This document shows positions 14,011-25,807 of a stretch of DNA of 64,000 nucleotides, in pieces. A model generated the notes under the pieces. That model ran no database searches. It was not told the origin of the DNA and saw nothing but the letters and a program-made list of their open reading frames with translations. Each line of letters opens with the position of its first letter. Position 1 is the first letter of the stretch. Source of the stretch: Amyloporia xantha (lineage: Eukaryota; Basidiomycota; Agaricomycetes; Polyporales; Adustoporiaceae). The stretch is from the NCBI GenBank assembly GCA_036971615.1, contig JAYKKR010000043.1, forward strand, positions 186,001 to 250,000, given 5' to 3'. A program made the position numbers and the translations under genes.

Positions 14011-15297
14011 ATGGCCAAGAAGCGCACCGCTAGGAAAGGCCTTGAAGGAGAGGGAGGCGAACCTCAGGGAGACAACTCTCGGCCTAGGAGAGCACGCCAC
14101 GACCCATCGCGTCCAGGGGTAAGCCGTCATTTATTATCAGGTTCCGGGCTATTAACGATCCAGTCCATTATAGACGGTAGCTTGGGGTCGACCTTTCGGC
14201 AGGTTGTATGGGGGGCCTACTCCAAACCCTACCGGAGGCTTCTCTGAGTTCGGCCACTCGAGTGAAGCATTATCGCCCCGGTCAGAACGCCCCGAGCAAT
14301 ACGCCACTTCTCATGCACCGTCAACCTCGGCGTCAGGACTACTCGCGAGGACATCGGCCATTATTCAACGCGGCAGGCAACGCCTGACGAGGCGTCGAAG
14401 AAATGAGCGTGAAGCAATGACAGACGAACAACCTCCCGCGGCGGGTCCCTCCAATCAGCAGGGGAGGCGTGACGCCTCGACCACAGAGACTGAGCTGATG
14501 ATCCCGCCGCTTCCGCCAGCGTATCACACCAGGGCGGGACACTGGCGAGTCGATACATCTGCTCCAGCAGGAGGGTTTCCAGCCTTTACGCCACCGCTGC
14601 CGCTGCCGCCGCCACCACCGCCCGGCGCTGGTCATGCACGCTCACAAGATGTCACATCGAGTATATCTATGGACCAGTACTTTGCTTCGCCACCTACCTA
14701 CCCAGTGTATCCTCTAGAACGGAATCACCGCCAAGCGGTTCAAGGACTGGCTGGTCCCTCAAACGTTGTAGCCACAACAAGACAATCGTATGATCTCCCA
14801 AACGCCGCTGCACATCGAGCTCCGCGTTCAAGTTTTGCCACCGCGACAGAGGCTGCTCAATATATGGACTGGAGACCGTCGGTACCACGGCCTGAGCTGC
14901 AACATCCTGCTCCTCTCAATAGTTATTACAACGCACACTCTACGGATAGCGGGGTAACAGGTATGACGCACCTAAACTATTTGCATTCGGTAGCAATCTG
15001 ATGCGTGTTTTTGATATAGGATCGGAGTTCCTAACGATGCCTCGCTGGGATCAAACTACGGAATCTCATACCCTCTCTGCTTCTGGTTCTATATCAGCAA
15101 TGCCACAGGGCACATGGTGGGGCGAAGCAAACGACGGGGGCTTCGATATGTTGAACTTTCCGGCTCCTCTACAAACCGAGGAATGGCCCAACTCCATGCT
15201 CGGCGACACAGTCGATGAAGAGCAGATGGCCTACAATGCCTTTCTTTGGTCACCTATCGACTACCCGTTCCTTCCTCCAGATGATGATACTCATTGA
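14011..15297 (+). CDS. Uncharacterised disordered protein, orphan family member B (390 aa)
   Basis: I do not recognise a family. Exons 14011-14118, 14174-14960 and 15020-15297 join to 390 codons plus TGA. Exon 1 (36 codons, MAKKRTARKG..., ...DPSRPG) is basic and ends in Gly at a phase-0 intron. The middle exon has an Arg cluster (RQRLTRRRRNERE), a Pro run (PPLPLPPPPPPGAG) and disordered S/T/P/A sequence. The last intron is phase 1. The final exon is acidic and aromatic: NDGGFDMLNFPAPLQTEEW, then DTVDEEQMAYNAFLWSP, ending PPDDDTH. That tail looks like an acidic transactivation segment (inference). First-exon length, intron phases and overall composition match members A and C. Confidence 0.7.
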
Positions 15298-16108
15298 ACG
15301 GCATAGCTTAGTCCATGGATTGTATAATAGTAGCCTGGGCACAGTTTCGCATCCACTTCGACCATTCTATACCCCTGTAGCTTCACAACTTGAACTGTAG
15401 ATTACAATGCATTTATTTGACATACACTATCTGTGGACTGTGATTTTAAAGTAGGAAGACCACTCAACATCGTGCATTCCATTATGAGAGGCTGAGGAAT
15501 AGTTACTTATCCACCATTTTTGACATTGTACCTGTCCATAAGGAAAAGAAAGCGGACCGATTTACCAATAATTCCGGAATGACGAATCACACATCCTGAT
15601 TAAAGAGCAATCATTTGTATTTGAGAACTAATATAAAACACGAGTGAGGTACAGAAAAGAAATCCATCAGACAAACGTCCAACTCGCTGGCTCACTCTTC
15701 GCTCCACTCAGATGAGGGCGCGAATAAGTGAACCAAACGTCCTCGAGTCCACCCAAAGGTGAACATGTTCTCGGTATAACGAGTGGACGCGAATGTCATC
15801 GGCTGGATTTGAAGGATGTGGCATGTGTAAACATGCGAGACTCGAGTTAGTACCTATAAAATAGATCCTAGCTGAGTATGTTCTGAGGAAACACATACGA
15901 CGCGGGGGAGCTCTTATAGCGCGAGAGTTTAGGGCAGGCTATGCAAAATTATCTCTGGCATGTGATCTTCCTGAACAGGTGTGGGTCATTACGTAATTCA
16001 GTCACGCTCTCAATTCCGACGCGTCGCGCGACACGACCTCACAAAGACTGCGGCATTGTGGCCATCAGCCCTCTCTTGTTTCCTCACTTTTACCCCTAGC
16101 CACTCACT
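15298..16108. other. Intergenic: 3' flank of member B and NASP promoter
   Basis: No coding sense. The left part is AT-rich 3' flank; the right end carries the MCB-type site at 16019-16024. Confidence 0.55.
16019..16024. promoter_or_regulatory. ACGCGT (MCB-type) site upstream of the histone chaperone gene
   Basis: ACGCGT followed by CGCGCGAC, 85 bp upstream of the NASP ATG. Two more ACGCGT copies lie in the second intron (16327-16332, 16336-16341). ACGCGT is the MluI cell-cycle box bound by MBF in fungi and drives G1/S genes. S-phase expression would suit a histone chaperone; this is inference from motif plus gene identity. Confidence 0.4.
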
Positions 16109-17598
16109 ATGTCCTCGTCAGTCCATCAACGTCTGCTTTTACATATATCCCTATTTCTGATAATGTGATACCTCTACAGCGGAATTGCTCCTGCGACTGC
16201 ACCAGCCGCATCTATCGAAGAGGCTATCGAACTTGCCAAACGCGCCTTCGCGCTAAGGAAATATGAACAGGCAATTGACCACTATGCCACTGCACTTGAA
16301 CTCATGTAAGTGGCATCTCGTTCTTCACGCGTTTGACGCGTCGCACGGTGCCATGTGGCTTGACACCACAGTTATCTCGCAGGACAGCAAAGCATGGCGA
16401 GGATGCTCCGGAGATGGCTGATATGTATTTTGCCTATGGGAAAGCCTTGCTGGAGAATGCGATTGCACAGAGCTCGGTGCTGGGCAAGGAGCAGACAGAG
16501 GAAGCAGTACAGGCGGTGACAGGCGACCTAAACAGTGAGAGAGACGTGTTGTCGCCTTATCCTGTTCTAATCTGGCGACTTTCGTGATGCAGAGCCGGAA
16601 GTAAGCGGCGGCAAATTTCTCTCATTCTCGGGTGATGCAGAAGATACCGACGAGCTGGTACCTGGGAGCAAGGAAGACGTCGCAGTAGACCTGTTTGCAG
16701 AAGCAGCGAGAGCGGACTCAGAAGACGAGGAGGACGAGGGAGACGACGATGACGCAGAGCCCGAAGACGACTTCAACGCCGCATGGGAGGTACTCGACCT
16801 TGCACGTGCGCTCTACGAGAAGCAACAGGACGAGAGCGACGAGGTGAAGCTGAAGCTCGCGGACACGTTCATCGCACTCGGCGACGTCTCACTCGAGACA
16901 GAAAAGTTCGACCAAGCAATCACAGATTACACCGCCTCCCTCGCCCTAAAGACTGACCTCCTGCCGCAGTCGTCGCGGCAGATTGCTGAGGCACACTATA
17001 AGCTGAGCATCGTGCTCGATCTCACGTCGGGCCGCCTGAACGACGCGATCACACATGCGGAGCGTGCGCTTGAGAGTGTCGAGGCGCGGTTAGCAGAGCT
17101 GAGGGATGCGTTGAGCGGACAAGGGATTGTTCGAACGGACGAAGGAAAGTCAGATGGGAAAGGCAAGGGAAAGGCAACGGGCCCACGGTTACTCGGAGAT
17201 GACGCCATCTCGACAATGAGTAAGTCTCAGATGGCGGCGGAGGAGAAGGAGTTGCAGGGACTGAAGGAGGACTTAGCACTTAAGGTGCGCGTATCATCGC
17301 CGTACTCGTGGCCTTCGACTGACCTTTCGTCAAGGTGGAAGAACTCAAGACGTTGCCAAATGAAGAAGCTGACTCCGCGCCCGCCATGGCGCAGAAGGCC
17401 TTGGATCGTGAGTTGAATGCCCAAGCGTCATCTACCCCACAGCCCCTACCACAAACAGTAAACGACCTTACGTCGATCGTCAAGAAAAAGAAAAAGGAAC
17501 CTGCAGCGAATGGTGCTGCCAAGAGGAAAGCGGAGGATGAGCCTGCACCGCCACAATCGACAGAAAAGAAGGCAAAGGTGGACAAGGCAGAAGCGTAA
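16109..17598 (+). CDS. NASP/Sim3/Hif1-type histone chaperone (SHNi-TPR)
   Basis: Histone H3-H4 chaperone of the NASP family (yeast Hif1, fission yeast Sim3), acting in nuclear histone storage and delivery. Exons 16109-16116, 16180-16305, 16383-16534, 16593-17284 and 17335-17598 give 413 aa. The start exon is only 8 nt (M-S-S split), fixed by frame with GIAPATAPAASIEEAIELAK. The first TPR is AKRAFALRKYEQAIDHYATA. Then comes a long acidic insert interrupting the TPR array (DSEDEEDEGDDDDAEPEDDF), the hallmark of the family. The SHNi-TPR part follows: WEVLDLARALYEKQ, KLADTFIALGDVSLETEKFD and AEAHYKLSIVLDLTSGRLND. The Lys-rich C-terminus (KKKKKEPAANGAAKRKAE) is a likely nuclear signal. Convergent with PRO2, 138 bp apart. 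Confidence 0.92.
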
Positions 17599-17736
17599 CG
17601 GCCTATTTGGTTCGAACCCTCGTACAATCTGTATTATTATCCCATCGCATTGCATAGCCTACATGTCCTGTGCATACCTCTCCCGTCGAGTTTACATTCG
17701 AGTGCACTACTGCTGATTCCAAAATGTTACCTGCCC

Positions 17737-19344
17737 CTAAAACGGTACTGAATGCGCATCGATCTTCCTATGCTTATATCTTTTCTTTCCCTCACCCGTC
17801 CCAAACTCACCAGCTACATGCCCCTTCTCTCCCTTACTCCGTAGCATGTACTTGTACGTGACGAGCCCCTCGAGGCCGACCGGTCCCCTCGCGTGTATGC
17901 GCCCGGTGCTGATCCCGACCTCCGTACCGAACCCATACCGGAACCCGTCCGCGAAGCGGGTGCTTGCATTCACGAACGTCCCTGCGGAGTCGACGCCGCG
18001 ACAGAACACCGATGCGGCATTTGGATCCTCTGTCACGATGCAGTCCGTGTGGTGCGACGAGTGCGCGTTGATCCAGCGGATGGCGTCTGCGAGCGAGGGC
18101 AGGACGAGTACGGAGAGCGTGAGGCTCAGGTGCTCGGTAGTGTAGGAGTCGGGGGTGGATGAGTGCACATGGGTGCTGAGGTTAGCGGGGGCTGGCGAGA
18201 GTGTGGTGAGTGCAGCGAGGCTGGGTGCGTCACAGAGCAGACTGACGTCTGCGGCGAGGAGCGCCTTGGCAACAGCAGGCCAGACGGTGGTTAGGAGGTT
18301 TTTGTGGATAATAAGGGTCTCCGCGGCGTTACACGCAGCTGGGTAGTCGGTCTGCGGAAGTCAGTCAGCGCCGATAGCGTTAGTAATGAATGTCAAGATA
18401 CCTTTGAGTCTAGTACTATCCGCACCGCCTTCTCTACGTCGGCAGAATCGTCCAAATAGACTGAACACAATCCGTCGGCGTGTCCCATTACAGGGATCCT
18501 CGTGCTATTTTGGATGTTCCGAACAAGGCTGTTACTTCCGCGGGGTATCACCAAGTCGATGTACTGATCCAGTTCGAGGAGCGCGGACACCTCTGCTCGT
18601 GTCTGTATAGCCTGAATGTAGGTACTTGGGATAGAAGTCCTTGACAATGCATTTTGGATGGCCTTGGATAGCAGCTGGGTCGTCTCATTTGACTCCTTCC
18701 CGCCCTTAAGGATTGCAGCATTACCTGATAGAAACATGAGCTCTGACTAAGACTGAGCGTGGAAATGAGCGAACCTGACTTGATCGCGAGCGCGGCGATA
18801 TTGATGACAACCTCTGGACGCGCTTCGAAGATCACCAATAACACGCCGATTGGGCAAGACACGCGGTAGAGCTCAAGATCGTCATCTAGTTCGGAAGCAT
18901 AGTTGACAATCCCGGTTGGATCTGGCAGGCTGGCAACGTCTGTCACCCCCTGCAGCATCGAGTCCCATTTATCGCCTTTCGTGAGATCAAGCCTCTTGAT
19001 TAAGGCGCTAGACATTCGCCCTGCGTCTACTTCTGCTTGTGCGGCCTTCATGAGTGTTGCCATAGATCATGAATCAAGCAAATTGACCGACGTGAAGACG
19101 CAGAACGGGATCCGGAAAAGAACATGAGAACGAAGCCTTACTTGATAGGACCAATATGCACCTCGAGATCTCTTCTGTTGGCCCCAAGAATCTCTTCCTT
19201 TGCTTCTTCCAGCTCTCTGCAGATTTCATGAAGTGCTTTCACGCGCTCCGCTGAGGGAATGAGCTGGGACGCTTCGAAGGCAGTTTTAGCAGCTTTTGCG
19301 ATCGTGACTGCAGCACTTGGACCGGTGGAATTTTGTGACTCCAT
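17737..19344 (-). CDS. PRO2: Gamma-glutamyl phosphate reductase
   Basis: Second enzyme of proline biosynthesis: NADPH-dependent reduction of gamma-glutamyl phosphate to glutamate-5-semialdehyde, cytosolic. Exons 19344-19162, 19045-18775, 18724-18402 and 18351-17737 join in frame to 463 aa. Seen: MESQNSTGPSAAVTIAKAAK, then AAQAEVDAGRMSSALIKRLD, CPIGVLLVIFEARPEVVINI, NAAILKGGKESNETTQLLSK, DLVIPRGSNSLVRNIQNSTR and PVMGHADGLCSVYLD. The catalytic-cysteine block is TDYPAACNAAETLIIHKN, followed by SHHTDCIVTEDPNAASVFC and GISTGRIHARGPVGLEGLVT. The length is normal for the family (about 420-460 aa), and all expected blocks are in order. Two overlapping GATAAG motifs lie about 180 bp upstream. Confidence 0.95.
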
Positions 19345-20741
19345 TTTGCGCCTCGCAGATTGTTTGATTAAAGTGAATAGTTGAGCGAGTGCTCAGTATA
19401 CCGTGCTTCAGCACTAAAAGCTGGTTCGTGAAAAGTAGCAATAATTTGACGATATCGAGTCAAGGAGGAAAAGATCAGAAAGAACTCGCAATCTTCGATC
19501 AATTTGAGTTGCAATCATATATAAGATAAGATAAGATCTTTTTTGCATGTCCAACCTCATCATTTTTGAACCGTGTCTTGTCGTCAAGGTATCTCAGACT
19601 TCAATTGTTCTATGCACGACACGACTTGTTGCGTCTGAAAATTACGCAGTCAACAATCATCTCTCTGTTAACAATTGTCTCTCGAAAGCAACAGGGTTTT
19701 TGCCCCCGGTGTCAGAATTCCTATTGTATTTGACTCGGTTTTACCATGTCACGGACCGTGTCCGACACAATTAGGCTACGCTACTTAGCAACCTACTTGG
19801 ACGCTGGGACCAACTATCTCACTATAAAGGCAGGCAGACTTTGCATTGGTTTCTCCAGCTTGCGGAGCCTCGCCCGCATACCAACGATCTCAGAAAGGGC
19901 CATTGAGCCTCGACTGTTCGGGAGCTGCTACAATCCCATCCCACTGGCAGTAAGTATGATATGTCTAATGAATCAGTTATAACCGAGTGACTTACGACAC
20001 AGATATCTGTGTTGCAGGTCATCGTACGCCCCGTATCCTCAAGGTTCTGATAACGCCTGCATTCAGGTAGAGGAACATTGTCACCGATACTCTGTACGTA
20101 CTAATCAACAACGTAGGATCACTCATGTAGCACTAAGACAAGGCTCATGCGCAAGGTGGAATAGGCCCCAGTGATCTTCTTCCAGTACTTCCGCGTCTTA
20201 CTAGTAGCGGATCCAAAATATTCGGTACGTTGGCTATATCTCAGTATACTGCTGGTTTATCTTTGGAAGGGCGCAAATTCCCAACAGCGTTGTCCTTCAA
20301 TCTAGAAGATTGTCGGCCTCGAACTTCTACGCCTCTATGTCACTATTCTGCTATGTGTGATCATGTTGTACTATGTCATCATGACCATGCATAGCTGGCT
20401 AGTGATTTGGGGGACGGTTTGGGAGGAGTGTAGTGCAATGTGGCAGCATTTCTTAAAAGAAATATGCTGTTACTGTCGATACAGAGCAGCTCTAACTGTA
20501 CATTGTGATCTCGTCTCATAGATGCTACGTTCGTCAAAGGTGTAGAGGGCCAGAAGTTCCATCATAATGTCCGGTAGGAGAATTGTAAAGGAAGAAAGTA
20601 ATTGATCAGTGAGCAGTTTGAAGTGGGACAAAGAGCTTGGTTTATATGTGTGATCATGTCGAACTACGATGTAGACCGGACATTGCGCTTCGATATTGAG
20701 CAGAAAAGGTATATAAGTCTCCAGCCGCGTTTCAATCACTC
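19345..20741. other. Intergenic: PRO2 promoter and 3' side of member C
   Basis: No coding sense found. It contains the GATA cluster near 19525 and a loosely repeated stretch (TATGTGTGATCATGT at about 20352 and 20645) of unknown meaning. Confidence 0.55.
19525..19535. promoter_or_regulatory. Overlapping GATAAG motifs upstream of PRO2
   Basis: Two GATAAG cores overlap by one base, followed by GATC. Position is 181-191 bp upstream of the PRO2 ATG. GATAAG is the classic site of fungal nitrogen-regulatory GATA factors. Seen directly; function is inferred and short motifs are common. Confidence 0.3.
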
Positions 20742-22035
20742 TCACCGGGAAAAAAACGGATCGCCCAATGACTGCTGCAACAAGCGTTCGAATTCTTCGT
20801 CATTCGATGGGGCGGGTTCGAGATAAGGGGGGAAATTCGACCAGTCGACATCGAAGTCGTCCACCTGACTGAACAGCAAGTTCGCAGGAGGCGTGTGCGA
20901 AGGGAGTGGTTGAACAGACGTCGTTTGAGACCCGACGTGCACTTCCGTAGGTGTCCAAAGAGTATCTAATGCCGGTGCTATGTTTCATGTATGCGTGTCA
21001 GAAGGCTCGACCAGATTACTTGTATGTGTGCACATTACCTGATTCAGGTGCGACCGAAAATGCATGCCCGTAACTTGTCGGTGAAGTCCCAAAGTCGATT
21101 GGTTGTGTCGTTTCCATCGCTGCGGTGTACGACGGGCCTGGTACGTCGGGTAGCTCCAGCCTCTGGAAGCGGTAGAGATCCGCTCGTGTCTGTGGGCCAG
21201 TAGAAGAGGCCTGAGATCGCCAGGAAGGCTCTTGATATGGGAACGGTGTACTGTCAGGCCTATACCCCGAGATGTTATTTGGCCTTGGTTGATAGGAGGG
21301 TAAAGGAGGATAGATTTGATCCTCTGCCGGCAAGGGTATTACAGGAGCCGGGTTCTCCATCGCTGCAGCCACCCATCCCTGTTGCGGCCCTCTGCCATCA
21401 TAAGCCAGTCCGCTTGCGAGCGGATTGGGATAATGGTTCTGGGCGACTGGAGACGGGTAAGGAGCATAGCCCCAGGGCACACCATACGAGTCTGATATCG
21501 AGTCCATATGTAAGCAATTCAGCACGCCGAAGAGTACCACAGCAAAGATGACATTACCTGGAGCACGACGATGGGTAAGAATTGCATCCGTCGCGAGACG
21601 ATCCCCATCGTGGTGCGGATGCTCACGCACACGGTCATACGTATGGCTGGGCATTCTATCCAACGCGGCATATCCCGCGTCACGGGAGGCCCATAAAGTG
21701 AGAGGGCCAGGTCTGCTGGTTCGTGCCCTTGCGACAGGTGGTGTGCGAGGACGAAGGGCTGCTGTCTGGGACTGGACTGGAGGTTCGTCGGTCGTAAAAT
21801 CAAGCTCCAAGAAAATACCGCCAGTCGTGCCAGGATCCTCGTCAAGCGGCCCAGGTGTCTGCGTTCTCCATATGCTTGTCTTCGAGAGCCAAGCCCTCAG
21901 TAACTAACAAGAGGAAGGAGCAAGACAACCTACCCCTGGTAGCGAGTTTACAAATTCAGTCCTGGTCGGTGCTGCTTTCTTTTTCGATGCTTTCTTTTTC
22001 GGGTGCCCATGGGGAAGCAGAGGTTCTTTCGGCAT
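20742..22035 (-). CDS. Uncharacterised disordered protein, orphan family member C (363 aa)
   Basis: I do not recognise a family. Exons 22035-21934, 21858-21558, 21491-21039 and 20977-20742 join in frame to 363 aa. Exon 1 (34 codons, MPKEPLLPHGHPKKKASKKK...) is strongly basic and ends ...SLPG at a phase-0 intron, as in members A and B. The body is Pro/Ser/Tyr-rich and probably disordered; it carries an extra intron relative to A and B. The last intron is phase 1, as in A and B. The C-terminal exon is acidic and aromatic (QVDDFDVDWSNFPPYLEP, then NDEEFERLLQQSLGDPF). Acidic residues around W, F and L are typical of transactivation domains, so a nuclear regulator is one reading (inference only). 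Confidence 0.68.
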
Positions 22036-25000
22036 CGTGAGAGGGACTCTAAACCGGAAAGAAGGTATCCAGCAAGGACCCGATGATGGACTCGGGGCCC
22101 TCTGCGCTCGCCCGCTTAAATGGATTGTAGTGATGGTCATAGCGAAGGGGCGAACGTCACGGGGAGAACCGCCTCAGGAAGTCTCTCTTTCGAAATGCCA
22201 CCTTGACATGTTTCTGACATAGCTCTGGATGTCGCTTCACACCATAATGGGCAGCTCAAGATGACTGTGCACGTCAAAATGCACTGCTCACGGAGCATAG
22301 ATGGGCTACGCGTTCACGGCATGAGCGAGCTTGCCTTATGCATGCTGCTTCTTGACATATCATAGGTCAACTATCTGTTCGGACGCATGTCAGCCGAACC
22401 CCTATCCTTCATGCATACAGCCACAGCAATAAAAAATAGCAGCTGCACATGGAGCACATACGCAATGCCTAGAAGGGCAAATCGCATATGGGGGAGTGAA
22501 AATGAACATCGGGGGCGTTCGGACGGACTCTAGAGATAAGCATCTCTCTCGACCTTAGCAAAGGTATGTCTGCTCCCAGCTCATGAGTCGTGCAAGAGCA
22601 AACGGGCACGGGTTCACGGACCGGGACCGTCTGGAAAGCGTAGGAATGGGCGACTTCCGACACATTGCAGATGAGGGTTATGTCGTGAGCATGGCCCGCC
22701 GCTTATAACGTCTACACATAGGCACAGCTCACGCAATGCATGTGTCCCCGAGACTGTCACGACTGACAAGAATACATGCACTCCTCCAGACGAGCTGGGC
22801 ATCGCGAGGGAGCAGTTTGACAGACGCATGTGGAAGAACGAAAATACAAGAGCGAGGAAGTAGACAGACGTACTTTTGACTTCGCGTTATTGTATGCTAT
22901 GGGCACCATAGCAATGGGGCGTTGCATTTGAGCCTCACAACAATTTTCGATGAGAACGGACAGCCGCTGTCGGGCTGTTTGTAACATACAGTAGGAGGAC
23001 CGATAGACTGATACCACTATCCATCGGTCAAGCAACCATCCACGGGTTTATTGATGAGTGGTCATAAATACAAGCGAGACAGTACTTCCAGTTTCCACAG
23101 ACATCGGAAAATAAAGCTATGAACGTGCAGGTGCTGCAATACGCAGTGGAAAAGCGGCTGCTTGGATGTGCAACGGAGAGCTCTGTATGGCAAGCGTTGT
23201 TGTCGATCCTTGTTACCACGTGACCATACACATACGCCCACAATGACAAACAAACTGCCGCGGTATGAAGCGCTCGCTGGCAACGGATCTCAGAAAAAGC
23301 TCGACATAGGTTGATTGTTTGCTGGTGATGAGATACTAGTTGGACTACAAGAGAATGAATAAGGAGCCAGCAGTAGTACACTGTTTGTAGGTTCACGTAT
23401 TCTCGGTATTGAGATGAACCTGACGTCTCAGTCAATAAGGGAATTCCGACCGCGACTGAGAAGATGACTCGGATCGATTCCGTGCAATTCCGGAGCCCTT
23501 ATCCACCAGTACTTGAATAGAGGACAAGCACAAATCATTGACAACGAGGATAAAACAAAGAAAAGAAAAGCAAATCAATCTAATTGAGGCATTGTGGCAC
23601 ATGGGGCTGAATGGAAGGACCAAGGCCAGCCTGAGTACGTCCCTGTATATTCGTAAATCCACGAGACATTCGACTTGGCCAGTAACCACGATGTGCACTC
23701 ATAGCAGCACTAGAACGAGCCAATGCTCACTAGGCACACGACTGAGGTTGGTCGCCTGTCAGATTCAGCCGTGAGACGGTTCCAACTACAGGAGAGCCGC
23801 CCCCCAAATGTCCATTTTCACGAGATCACCGTCTATAGGCCACGTAAGCGACCGAGACTGAAACGATAAAAGGCAATATACCTCTGGCAACGACGAACAA
23901 AGCTTGATCTGCCTGCAGTATTTTCTCTTTTCGTATTCATCACGGGGCAATTGTTTCGTGGATATATGGGGGAGAAAGTACCTTGTAAACAGGATGTAAC
24001 GCATCCCGAATGCACATCAGTACATTCCGAACCTCCCCGCTCGTCTGTTTACGTACGATAGGTCGATGGTCAAAGCTAGGGGGGTCAGATCACGGGAAAG
24101 TATAGCCTCGAAATAAACCTTGCCCCTTCCAAATCCACCTCCGCGCGTCTCTGACACTGCACTGGCAATATCATCATGTCCAGAGGAACCGTTGTCCTCA
24201 ATAGGCATGCCCCACAGCGCAACTCGTAGGCATCGAGCTTCTCGCGTAGAATGGAGATGATGACGCGCTGCCCCGGCAGAGCATGTCTACCCTCTGTATG
24301 CTGTCCGACACCAACTAACACGAGGCAGGCAGGTGCAATAAACCCACCCCTATCCGCCCAACCTCACAGCCATCAGAGCAATCAATCTCCGTTATGCCCC
24401 GCCCAGTAACATCCATGATCGGATCATGAATTCATGACCTATTCTCCGGAACACCCAGGTCCCTTTGACTGCGCCGACCGTAAACATCGATCTCGACGCT
24501 TGCGGTCAGGGGAATATGAAGGCAGGCACAGCAGACTGCAAGGGTCTGGACGACACGGGTGGAAGCGCAATCCCGATGAACCACGGTGGCTATCGTGCAG
24601 TGTCGGCTTATAGTGTCAAAGAGTAGAGGAAGCCTCATTCAATAGAAACCATAGACTCAGCCACGACGGCAAGATATTGGAAACTAGCTTCCATTTCCCG
24701 GGGCTCAGCTCCCTTGAAGTCGTTACCGATAAGACCGTTGTGAGGTTCCCAAACAAGATGAAGACCACGCGAGAGTTCCCGACACTAACAGCTAGAGAAT
24801 GAAAGGCCAACGACGCACCTTGTACGTATATTGTTGCACAATACTATTGCTATAGTAATGCGGTGCATCACTACAGTTTGGCATACAATACTCCGAGGTA
24901 GATATTGGACGGCGTGGGATTGCAGCCAGAAGTCGAACAGATGAGTAACATTGTTCAGTAATCACGGTGCAAGGACACCCGCGCATCGCTACCACAAACT

Positions 25001-25807
25001 TGGCCATCGAATCTTTGTATTATCTGAAAACGCCAGCGACGACTCGGATAGGGTCGCAAGTTTGTACGTCAACGCAATACACCTGTAAATCGTGATAGAG
25101 CTCTGGTGCTGAATGAGACGGACAACGGCTTCTAACCCAGTTCCGCGAGCGAGACCAGATGCTTTGTGTCATGTTTGTTCTTAACAATGCACCAAAGGCA
25201 ACACAAGCGATGCAGAGTGGATACACAACAAGAGTCGGAACCTTGAGGGTGAGCGGCGACCTGCCACGCGATACGGTTCAGTCCCAGCGCCTGATCAGAG
25301 CCCCCACAACGACAAACAACCTACTACGCACAGACCTGAGACACCATCCGCAATTCCACAATCTCTCTCAGATAAGTTCAGCTTAACAGCCCTGGAAAGG
25401 AACACCAATCGTCCGAACATAAAATGGAAAGCTCTACCGATGTACGGATACAAGTAATAATTACAAGTGATCGGGGGCGTGGAATTCGATGCTTTCACAA
25501 ACATGTCGTGGCTCCGGCTCCAATGATATAACGCATGCAACATAGCAGGACGGGACTTTGGACTGCTCGCACTGAGCCGGTAGTAATATATATTATATTG
25601 AAGAACACACTCATAGGAAGCTCTGTGCTCGTTTTATCCGTAAAAGCCTCATGCTTCATAAAGTTACCTTTGACGATATTTGCCGAAGATCGAAGGACAA
25701 ACATGACACCGTACGTGGACGGTTTAAGTCCCAACGACATCATGGTTGCAACTTGAATGTCAGGATTACAATTCTGGAAATGGCCCATATCAGCTCTGGT
25801 ACAAAGA
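22036..25807. other. Gene-poor stretch, 3.8 kb
   Basis: Only short frames in all six readings. Several minus-strand frames between 24,000 and 25,800 have runs that could be decayed membrane-protein exons, but no domain can be named and no consistent splicing joins them. The left end holds the promoter of member C. I see no RNA gene or mobile element. Confidence 0.45.

Noticed and set aside
20352..20665. Repeated TATGTGTGATCATGT as a regulatory repeat
   Set aside because: Two imperfect copies only, with no position relative to a gene start that would give them meaning.
23028..25788. Minus-strand frames as a seven-helix membrane protein
   Set aside because: A vague resemblance in a few words only; stops and lack of joinable splice sites prevent a gene model.
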